Assembly (NCBI GenBank): GCA_964602055.1
Contig: CAZRPU010000096.1
Location: 1 to 5,752 of the forward strand
Length of the DNA stretch: 5,752 nt
DNA from: JACPLA01 sp964602055
GTDB taxonomy: Bacteria > Bacteroidota > Ignavibacteria > UBA10030
Direction of reading: 5' to 3'
Every line of letters starts with the position of its first letter. Position 1 is the first letter of the stretch. The notes beneath the pieces were generated by a model, which was not told the origin of the DNA, ran no database searches, and saw only the letters and a program-made list of their open reading frames with translations. Made by a program: the position numbers and the translations under genes. This document shows, piece after piece, positions 1 to 5,578 of the stretch.

Positions 1-1
1 C

Positions 2-781
2 GTCAAGATGGTCTCGGCAGAGGCAAGGACAGAATTGTTGGAACACTATACCCGGTCCCAAAGAAGAGGGATATACCTTGATTATGATGGAACGCTTTCT
101 CCTTTTGTCCGTCGCCCCGAAGACGCCGTTCCGTCAAAATCCATCATGAAGACTCTGAAGGCACTTGCCTCCGATCCGGGGACAACCGTGACCATCATCA
201 GCGGGCGAAAACGTGACCTTCTGGAACTTTGGTTCAAGTCGATCCCGGTGCGCCTCGTGGCCGAACACGGAGTGTGGGTAAAGGAACCGGGGGGCGAATG
301 GGCACTGTCGAAGCCCTTGAAAACAACTTGGAAAGAATCTGTCATTCCGATTCTCGAACAACACGCCGAGAGACTTCCGGGCTCCTCGGTGGAGGAAAAA
401 GAATATTCCGTGGTGTGGCATTTTCGCGGAGCAGACCCGGAACATGGCGAACTGATGGCCGCGGAATTAATGGACACGCTTATAGGGTTCACCGCCAATG
501 TTGACGCACAAGTGATGCGGGGCAACAAGATCGTCGAAGTGCGCTCGCTGGGGGTGACGAAAGGCATTGTCGGCGAGGAACTTATACGAAAGTCGAACCA
601 TGATTTCGTGCTCTTTATCGGCGATGATTGGACCGACGAGGATCTCTTCAGGGTCTTGCCCGCCAGCGCGTATTCCATCAAAGTCGGGATGGCAAAAACG
701 CACGCTCGCTGGATGGTCCAGGGAGTGGAAGACGTGCACGCGCTTCTTGCCATGATGGCAGAGTACCCGGACTCTCCATGA
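2..781 (+). CDS. otsB: Trehalose-6-phosphate phosphatase domain (5' end cut off; probably C-terminal part of a synthase/phosphatase fusion)
   Basis: HAD-superfamily phosphatase that removes phosphate from trehalose 6-phosphate to give trehalose, the last step of the OtsA/OtsB pathway in the cytoplasm. Counting from the ATG at position 8, the nucleophile motif LDYDGT puts the two aspartates at residues 25 and 27. Motif II is ISGR (64-67), the family-typical AEHG is at 85-88, the motif III lysine is probably K185, and the metal-binding motif GDDWTDED is at 205-212. All catalytic elements are present, so the domain should be active. The frame is open to the left edge with no stop and no ribosome-binding site visible before the ATG. 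The residues before the HAD motif resemble the linker of bifunctional trehalose-phosphate synthase/phosphatase proteins, so I infer that a GT20 synthase domain lies upstream. A stand-alone OtsB starting at position 8 is the alternative. It ends in TGA, 55 nt before the next gene on the same strand. Confidence 0.92.
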   Translation, partial: VKMVSAEARTELLEHYTRSQRRGIYLDYDGTLSPFVRRPEDAVPSKSIMKTLKALASDPGTTVTIISGRKRDLLELWFKSIPVRLVAEHGVWVKEPGGEWALSKPLKTTWKESVIPILEQHAERLPGSSVEEKEYSVVWHFRGADPEHGELMAAELMDTLIGFTANVDAQVMRGNKIVEVRSLGVTKGIVGEELIRKSNHDFVLFIGDDWTDEDLFRVLPASAYSIKVGMAKTHARWMVQGVEDVHALLAMMAEYPDSP

Positions 782-836
782 AAGAATTGCATATGGGGGA
801 AGCATTGAATATGTTCAAACAACAGAAAGGCAGACC

Positions 837-1121
837 ATGGATAGAAAACAGTTCATTGAGACCATGGAAGGGCATCTGCGTCACTTCGATCAAGAGGTCC
901 TGAAACTGGCTGCCAAAGCGGAACAAGCCGGCGTTGAAATGAAGTCGGACCTCGAGGCTCAGATGAGGAACCTCAAAGCCCGCCGTGATCAGGCGAAAAA
1001 GGATCTGGCTGCACTGAAGGAAAAAAGTGAGGGAGCCTGGGAGGAACTGCGCGGCGGCATTGAAGGAGCTTGGCACGATCTCAAGCGCGGTCTGGACAAG
1101 GCTGCCGACCGATTCAAATAG
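837..1121 (+). CDS. Small coiled-coil protein, sll1863-type stress response family
   Basis: A 94-residue, highly charged, almost entirely helical protein with no signal peptide or membrane segment, so probably cytoplasmic. The N-terminus (MDRKQFIETMEGHL), the long Lys/Glu/Ala-rich coiled coil (about residues 14-64) and a tryptophan-containing tail ending in KAADRFK match the pattern I know for proteins annotated as sll1863 family stress response protein. Their biochemical role is not established. Residues 65-75 and 76-86 form a tandem 11-residue repeat (EGAWEELRGGI, EGAWHDLKRGL), as expected for an amphipathic helix. The ATG at 837 is chosen because AAAGG lies 6 nt upstream and the family similarity begins there. 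It sits 55 nt after the trehalose phosphatase and 14 nt before the TM-repeat gene, which supports co-transcription and a role in osmotic or general stress. The family call is from memory of the pattern; that it is a real gene is quite secure. Confidence 0.8.
   Translation: MDRKQFIETMEGHLRHFDQEVLKLAAKAEQAGVEMKSDLEAQMRNLKARRDQAKKDLAALKEKSEGAWEELRGGIEGAWHDLKRGLDKAADRFK
1029..1094 (+). repeat. 33-bp tandem repeat encoding an 11-residue helix repeat
   Basis: Two adjacent 33-bp units (1029-1061 and 1062-1094) match at about 20 of 33 bases. They encode EGAWEELRGGI and EGAWHDLKRGL. The protein repeat is better conserved than the DNA, so it looks like an old duplication kept for the helix geometry (11 residues in three turns, a hendecad) rather than a recent repeat. 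Confidence 0.6.
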
Positions 1122-1125
1122 GTCC

Positions 1126-1132
1126 GGGAGGG
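1126..1132 (+). promoter_or_regulatory. Ribosome-binding site of the TM-repeat gene
   Basis: GGGAGGG lies just after the stop codon of the small coiled-coil gene and 3-4 nt before the ATG at 1136. It is the strongest Shine-Dalgarno-like sequence before any gene here. It argues for the start at 1136 rather than the longer frame from 1070, which would overlap the upstream gene by about 50 nt. The spacing is on the short side; the in-frame ATG at 1157 is a fallback. Confidence 0.6.
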
Positions 1133-1135
1133 CGT

Positions 1136-1798
1136 ATGGAACAAATTCAAATCCTCATGTCTTCGCTGAAGCAATTCTGGGAACAACTTGCCATGACGCT
1201 TCCCAGGGTTTTTCTCGCGCTGGTCTTGCTCACCTTCGGCTGGCTTCTGGCAAAGCTCGCCCGCAAAGCCACCCTTCGTCTCCTGCGCATGATGCGGGTC
1301 GATGTCGTGGCAGAAAAATCCGGGATTGAGGATTTCCTTCTACGAGGGGATATCAAATTCACAGCTGTGACCCTCCTTGCGAGTCTCGTCTACTGGATTG
1401 TGCTGTTCACCGTGGTTCTTGCAGTCCTCAACAGCATGGGGCTTGAGGTTGCCGCGCAGCTCTTCAATAGGATCATCCTGTATCTTCCCAATGTCGTCGT
1501 TGCGGTCATCGTTCTCATCTTTGGCGCCCAGTTTGCGCGATTCGTCCAGGGGATTGTTTTCGCTTACCTCAGCAATATCGGAATCGGAGGAGCCGAGATC
1601 ATGAGCCTGGTGGCGCAATATGCGCTCATCTTCTTTGTGGTCTCGGTGGCGCTTGAACAATTGCAGATCGGCGGACAGATCCTCGTTTCGGCTTTTCAAA
1701 TTGCTTTTGGTGCTTTGTGCCTTGCTTTGGCCCTCGCCTTTGGGTTTGGCGGAAAGGACTGGGCCGCGCAGATCCTCCAACGGATGACAAGAAAATAG
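1136..1798 (+). CDS. Membrane protein with conserved TM-helix repeats (CmpX-like, mechanosensitive-channel-related)
   Basis: A 220-residue inner-membrane protein with about five hydrophobic segments (near 22-40, 76-100, 115-135, 155-175 and 183-204). Residues 22-55 and 117-150 are internal repeats sharing the pattern LP..(6-8)..L.FG...A, the hallmark of the conserved TM helix domain (PF05552). The end (LALALAFGFGGKDWAAQ, about 196-212) is the characteristic closing motif of this family, found in CmpX and in TM-helix relatives of small-conductance mechanosensitive channels. The soluble MscS beta-domain that normally follows the pore helix in true MscS channels is absent, so channel activity is an inference. 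The ATG at 1136 is supported by GGGAGGG just upstream. The gene lies 14 nt after the stress-type coiled-coil gene and 11 nt before the amidohydrolase, so all are probably one transcript. Context suggests an osmotic or envelope stress role. Confidence 0.82.
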   Translation: MEQIQILMSSLKQFWEQLAMTLPRVFLALVLLTFGWLLAKLARKATLRLLRMMRVDVVAEKSGIEDFLLRGDIKFTAVTLLASLVYWIVLFTVVLAVLNSMGLEVAAQLFNRIILYLPNVVVAVIVLIFGAQFARFVQGIVFAYLSNIGIGGAEIMSLVAQYALIFFVVSVALEQLQIGGQILVSAFQIAFGALCLALALAFGFGGKDWAAQILQRMTRK

Positions 1799-1809
1799 CT
1801 TACACCCGC

Positions 1810-2655
1810 ATGATCATCGACTGCCACACGCACATTAATAACTACCACGACGAAGGGAAGGAATCGCTTCAGGAATGCCTCGCAAACCTTCAGCGCGAGA
1901 TGCGGTTGAATCGTGTGGACATGGCCATGGTCCTGACGTCCTATAAACTTGTCCCCGGGAGACCTTCCACCAGAGACGCCGTGATGGCAACCCGCGACCT
2001 CAGGAACATTTATATTGTGGCCGGACTCAGCTATCTGAATTTTCGGGAAGATGACCTGATTGAGTTACGGGAGTACCTTAAAGAAGGCTGGGTTCGGGGA
2101 TTGAAGCTCTATCCGGGATATGAACCGTTCTATCCCAATGACGCGAAACTGCACAAGGCGTATGAACTGGCCGCAGAGTTCGGCGTCCCGATGATGATCC
2201 ACTCGGGAGATACCTATGACCCGAAGGGGCGCGTGCGTTTCGCTCACCCGCTTCACATCGATGACGTGGCCGTCGATTTTCCCGATGTGAATATCATCAT
2301 TTGCCATATCGGGAATCCCTGGATACGGGACTGCATGGAAGTGGTGTACAAGAACAAGAACGTCTACACGGACATTTCGGGCCTTGTCCTTGGCGATTTT
2401 TCTGATCGGTTTGAAGCGTATATGCAGAAGCAACTGCAGGATATGCTAAGTTACGGAGTGGAGCCCGACAAAGTGCTTTATGGCACCGATTGGCCCATCT
2501 CCTCCATGGACTCGTACATTCAGTTCATGAATGAGTTACCCCTCCCCGACAAAGACAAAAGAAAGATCCTCTTCGAAAATTCCGCACGACTGTTCCGTCT
2601 ACCCACGGCTGCACAAAAAACCGGAGACACGGGCCTTTTCGACTGGTTAAAATAG
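1810..2655 (+). CDS. Amidohydrolase family metal-dependent hydrolase (TIM barrel, COG2159 type)
   Basis: A 281-residue soluble hydrolase of the Amidohydro-rel/Amidohydrolase_2 family (PF04909), which act as C-N hydrolases, decarboxylases or lactonases. Visible landmarks: the N-terminal HxH metal motif DCHTH (H6, H8), GLKLYPGY on a barrel strand (98-104), the third metal-type histidine in MMIHSG (H131), the fourth in CHIGNPW (H166), and the metal-binding/catalytic aspartate in YGTDWP (D227). The C-terminus FENSARLF (255-262) is also typical. The length is normal for the family. The ATG at 1810 is chosen because the barrel strand with HxH starts three residues later; the frame is open back to 1717 but would overlap the TM gene. 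No clear ribosome-binding site is seen, and only 11 nt separate it from the upstream stop, which suggests translational coupling. The substrate cannot be read from the sequence. Confidence 0.88.
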   Translation: MIIDCHTHINNYHDEGKESLQECLANLQREMRLNRVDMAMVLTSYKLVPGRPSTRDAVMATRDLRNIYIVAGLSYLNFREDDLIELREYLKEGWVRGLKLYPGYEPFYPNDAKLHKAYELAAEFGVPMMIHSGDTYDPKGRVRFAHPLHIDDVAVDFPDVNIIICHIGNPWIRDCMEVVYKNKNVYTDISGLVLGDFSDRFEAYMQKQLQDMLSYGVEPDKVLYGTDWPISSMDSYIQFMNELPLPDKDKRKILFENSARLFRLPTAAQKTGDTGLFDWLK

Positions 2656-2657
2656 TT

Positions 2658-3875
2658 TCAGGGATTTCGACCGGCAAGGCGTTTTACCAGAGGCAAGGTT
2701 GCCAGAGAGGCGAGACCCATCAGGACAAATGCGGCAGGGTACCCCGCCGCGTGCTGTATCCTTCCCGCGGCAAAAGCAGACCAGGATTCGCAAAGGTTGG
2801 TTGCACCCATATAGGCGCTGAATTGCGTAGCGGCCAGGGATGGGTGCGTCGCGTCCATCATCAACGCATAGCTGGACGAAACAAAAAGACCGATGGAAAA
2901 GTACAGAAAGGTCATTCCAACCACACGCCATGACGAGGCCTGATCGCCGACCGTCAACTCAAGAATTCCCAGCACGCGCACTTCACCTGCCATCACAAGA
3001 AGAAAGATCTTCACGGAGACTGCCCGGTCGACCCGATCTGCGAAATACCCTCCGATCAACGAACCGGCGATCATGGCGGCAATTGCCGGAACAAGAAAAA
3101 ACCACCCAACCTCCGTTGTGGTCAATCCATGATCGATCAAAAATGGCCCTGCCACGCTTCCAACGGCCTCGTAGCCGGCGCCTGAAAGTGCCGCAAACAG
3201 AAGAACATACCCTGCCTGGCGTAATCGTCCATCCATTCGCAGGGTTTTGATGAGATTACGGAATAACACAGGAACGATCCGGTCCGAATCTGATGGTGCA
3301 GGTGTGCGTGTAAAAAGAAGCAAGAGTGACGAACCCCAGACAATCGACAGGAGAAGGAGAACAATCCCCGAAAAACCCGCCCAGCCCATCGCAATCAACG
3401 CCCCGCCTCCAAGCATGGATCTGCCCGTGAGCATTCCGGCCTGCATCCAGCCATTCAGTGATCCGCGCTCCTGGGGATTCGACGATCGGATGCAGAGAGC
3501 GTCTATGGCGACATCCTGCGTCGCCGCACTGATTGAGTGAAGAATGAGGAAAACGAATATCAGCGGGAACTGTTCATGGAGATCAAGAACAAGGAGGGGG
3601 AGGAGTGTGATCCCCATGAGCATCTGGCATGCAACGATCCAATGTGTCAGGGGAAAGCGATATTGCAGCGTATCCACCGCGGGAGCCCATAGTACTTTGA
3701 ACGCCCAGGGGAGGACAAGAATCGAAGTGAGCGTCGCAATGTCGACGACCGGAATGCCGTAGGACCGGAGTACGGAGGGGAGGGCCCACCACAAGAATCC
3801 GATCGGAGCTCCCTCGCTCGCATAAAGGGCGGCAAACAACCACCTGCGCCGGGCCGGTGTTGCGAGAAAGTCCAA
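2658..3875 (-). CDS. MFS permease, AmpG-like PAT family
   Basis: A 405-residue inner-membrane transporter with about 12 hydrophobic helices, the usual size for the major facilitator superfamily. Motifs typical of the AmpG-like PAT branch (peptide/acetyl-CoA/drug transporters): YASEGAPIGF in helix 1 (18-27), KVLWAPAVD after helix 2 (60-68), TQDVAIDAL (119-127), the loop GGYFADRVDR between helices in the second half (275-284), and ATQFSAYMGATNL (349-361). AmpG itself imports muropeptides in Gram-negative bacteria; whether this protein does is not shown, so no symbol is given. The start is TTG at 3875: an in-frame TGA lies five codons upstream, with no other ATG, GTG or TTG between. It begins 5 nt after the stop of the acetyltransferase/nitrilase gene, so translation is probably coupled. 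It ends 2 bp from the stop of the convergent amidohydrolase gene. Confidence 0.85.
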   Translation of the reverse strand: MDFLATPARRRWLFAALYASEGAPIGFLWWALPSVLRSYGIPVVDIATLTSILVLPWAFKVLWAPAVDTLQYRFPLTHWIVACQMLMGITLLPLLVLDLHEQFPLIFVFLILHSISAATQDVAIDALCIRSSNPQERGSLNGWMQAGMLTGRSMLGGGALIAMGWAGFSGIVLLLLSIVWGSSLLLLFTRTPAPSDSDRIVPVLFRNLIKTLRMDGRLRQAGYVLLFAALSGAGYEAVGSVAGPFLIDHGLTTTEVGWFFLVPAIAAMIAGSLIGGYFADRVDRAVSVKIFLLVMAGEVRVLGILELTVGDQASSWRVVGMTFLYFSIGLFVSSSYALMMDATHPSLAATQFSAYMGATNLCESWSAFAAGRIQHAAGYPAAFVLMGLASLATLPLVKRLAGRNP

Positions 3876-3880
3876 CTGCG

Positions 3881-5419
3881 CTACTCTTCACGGGCGCTAA
3901 CTTCGTAAAGATCCGTCCTCCGGTCGTTCCAGTTCAGCAGGTTGCCGGATTGCCGATTACGCTTCAGTAACTCGAGATCGAGGTCTTCAACGATCACCAT
4001 CTCGACGTTGGGCGTACACTCCGCGGCGATGGCATCGCGGCTGAAAGGAATGTCCGCGGGAGTATAGATTCCGGACTGGGCGTACTGGACGTCCATATTT
4101 TCCACGGCGGGGAGATTGCCCACCGTTCCGGCGGCGGCGACGTACACGTGGTTCTCGATGGCGCGGGCCTGGGCACAATACCGGACGCGGAGATAGCCGT
4201 ACCGGTCGTCCGTGCAAAAAGGAACAAAGATGATCTGTGCGCCGCGTTCAGCCGCAATCCTGCTCACCTCCGGGAATTCGATATCGTAGCAGACTTGAAT
4301 GGAGACCTTCCCTTTGTCGGTGTCGAAGACCTCCACCCGTTTCCCCGGTTTGATCCCCCACCAGTGCCGCTCGTTCGGTGTTACATGGAGTTTGTATTGT
4401 TTTCCGATCCCGCCATTCCGTTTGAACAGGTAGGCAACGTTGTAGAGATTGTCATGTTCAAGCGTGAACATGGTGCCGCCGATGATGTTCACGTCATATT
4501 TGATCGCAAGCTTTGAAAAAAGGTTGAGGTACTCTGTGGTAAATTCAGCAAGCTTCCGGACGGCAAGGCCGGGCCGTTTGGCCTTGATGAAGGACAACAG
4601 TTGCATTGTGAACAGTTCCGGGAAGAGGACAAAGTCGCTTTTGTAATCGGAAGCAACATCGACAAAATATTCCACCTGCCGGGCAAAATCCGAGAACCCC
4701 TTGATTTCTCTCATTTGGTACTGAACAACACACACACGGAGGGGCTTTGAGGGAACATAGGTTCTGTGCGGATCGGGGGCATAATCCAGGTTCGCCCACT
4801 CGAGCAACGTGGCATAACCGAGGGACTCTTTGTCCGACTCCATGTAGGCCTTCAGAAGACGGCGAAGGACAAATCCGTTTGCCAATTGGGTGGTGAGGAC
4901 GGGATCCACTAATTCCTTGTGGATGACCTTATCGACGTATTCTCTTGCCGTCATGGCGCCGGCGTGTTCTGCGTACCCCGGAATTCTCCCCCCCAGAACG
5001 AGACGCATGAGGTTCTTTTCGCGCGCAAGCTGTTTTCGCGCCTCATAAAGCCGTCGGGCGAGCTTCATGCCGCGTAGCTCAGGGTCCACCATGATCTCAA
5101 TGCCGTACAGCGAGTCTCCATTCGGCGTGTGGTTGCGGATGAATCCGGCATCGGCGATATCGCGCCAATTGTGCTTTTCCCCGTACAAATTGAAGTCAAC
5201 AATCAGGCTGCTGGAGGATGCCACCAGACTGCCGTCATATTCGACGCAGACCTGACCCTCGGGAAAAATCTCGAGCTGGCTTTGAATCTGCTCGCGCGTC
5301 CATGGTTTCATGCCGGGAAAACACTTGTGCTGCAATGCCACGAGGGCCTCGTAGTCCTCCATCCGTATCGGCCGGACCCGGATCTTCTTCTCAAATTGCT
5401 TGATATCGATTTGTTTCAT
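3881..5419 (-). CDS. GNAT acetyltransferase/nitrilase fusion (YhcX-like)
   Basis: A 512-residue soluble protein with two enzyme domains. Residues about 13-215 form a GNAT N-acetyltransferase: GIEIMVDPELRGMKLARRLY (106-125) is the acetyl-CoA-binding motif A with the RGMKLA loop. Residues about 225-490 form a carbon-nitrogen hydrolase (nitrilase superfamily) with a full triad: E268 in FPELF, K343 in YKLHVTPNE and C377 in QVCYDIEFPE, so an amidase- or nitrilase-type reaction is expected. The order, the length near 510 and the start MKQIDIKQFEKKIRVR match the bifunctional family containing Bacillus subtilis YhcX, whose substrate is not known to me. The ATG at 5419 fits this N-terminus. An in-frame TTG at 5476 would add 19 residues but overlaps the -35 element of the likely promoter. 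There is no Shine-Dalgarno sequence before the ATG. First gene of a two-gene unit with the AmpG-like permease. Confidence 0.93.
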   Translation of the reverse strand: MKQIDIKQFEKKIRVRPIRMEDYEALVALQHKCFPGMKPWTREQIQSQLEIFPEGQVCVEYDGSLVASSSSLIVDFNLYGEKHNWRDIADAGFIRNHTPNGDSLYGIEIMVDPELRGMKLARRLYEARKQLAREKNLMRLVLGGRIPGYAEHAGAMTAREYVDKVIHKELVDPVLTTQLANGFVLRRLLKAYMESDKESLGYATLLEWANLDYAPDPHRTYVPSKPLRVCVVQYQMREIKGFSDFARQVEYFVDVASDYKSDFVLFPELFTMQLLSFIKAKRPGLAVRKLAEFTTEYLNLFSKLAIKYDVNIIGGTMFTLEHDNLYNVAYLFKRNGGIGKQYKLHVTPNERHWWGIKPGKRVEVFDTDKGKVSIQVCYDIEFPEVSRIAAERGAQIIFVPFCTDDRYGYLRVRYCAQARAIENHVYVAAAGTVGNLPAVENMDVQYAQSGIYTPADIPFSRDAIAAECTPNVEMVIVEDLDLELLKRNRQSGNLLNWNDRRTDLYEVSAREE

Positions 5420-5447
5420 GCGAGTGGCTGTGATTAGGCGACCAAAA

Positions 5448-5476
5448 AATATACTCTCTTCGGGAACGAGTCGCAA
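5448..5476 (-). promoter_or_regulatory. Sigma-70-like promoter of the acetyltransferase/nitrilase-permease unit
   Basis: Read on the minus strand, TTGCGA (5476-5471) is followed after exactly 17 nt by TATATT (5453-5448). These match TTGACA at 4 of 6 and TATAAT at 5 of 6 positions. Transcription would begin near 5441, leaving a leader of about 20 nt before the ATG at 5419, too short for a riboswitch and consistent with the missing Shine-Dalgarno sequence. The match is by eye; lineages with a diverged main sigma factor could use other elements. Confidence 0.5.
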
Positions 5477-5532
5477 GGAGAATAGAAAGAATCTCCCTTC
5501 GTGGCCGTTTTAAGTTTCTTTGTGAATTATAT

Positions 5533-5574
5533 CGTATCTTTTCAAACATTTTTGTACAGACCCGTATCTCTTTC
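5533..5574. repeat. Pair of short direct repeats in the divergent intergenic region
   Basis: CGTATCTTTTC at 5533-5543 and CGTATCTCTTTC at 5563-5574 share CGTATCT exactly and differ by one inserted C in the pyrimidine tail. They are 30 bp apart start to start, about three helical turns, just upstream of the divergent D-amino-acid enzyme gene. TTTCTTTG also occurs twice (5515-5522, 5571-5578) in the same pyrimidine-rich stretch. They could be operator half-sites, but a 7-bp match in a region this small may arise by chance. Confidence 0.25.
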
Positions 5575-5578
5575 TTTG

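Noticed and set aside
82..822. A 246-codon open frame on the minus strand opposite the trehalose phosphatase.
   Set aside because: It is antisense to a gene with all HAD motifs, is Ser/Thr/Arg-rich with no recognisable domain, and has the look of a shadow frame in moderately GC-rich DNA.
1070..1135. Longer N-terminus for the TM-repeat protein.
   Set aside because: It would overlap the preceding coiled-coil gene, adds unrelated polar residues, and ignores the strong GGGAGGG before 1136.
1717..1809. Longer N-terminus for the amidohydrolase.
   Set aside because: It lies inside the TM-repeat gene in another frame; the family begins with the barrel strand carrying HxH just after 1810.
2643..2690. 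Inverted repeat CTGGTTAAAA (2643-2652) and TTTTACCAG (2682-2690) spanning the convergent stops, considered as a two-way terminator.
   Set aside because: The stem is AT-rich with a one-base bulge and the loop is about 29 nt, too weak for a terminator call by eye.
2751..3762. Several plus-strand open frames of 60-136 codons opposite the permease gene.
   Set aside because: They are basic, low-hydrophobicity shadow translations of a clear MFS gene and show no domain or ribosome-binding site.
4148..4516. A 122-codon plus-strand frame opposite the nitrilase domain.
   Set aside because: It mirrors the codons of a domain with an intact catalytic triad and resembles no family I know.
5420..5476. Nineteen extra residues on the GNAT-nitrilase protein from a TTG at 5476.
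   Set aside because: YhcX-type proteins begin at the position of the ATG at 5419, and the TTG coincides with the likely -35 element.
5526..5531. A perfect TATAAT on the minus strand upstream of the fusion gene.
   Set aside because: No acceptable -35 hexamer is found at 16-18 nt, and the pair at 5448-5476 is better placed.
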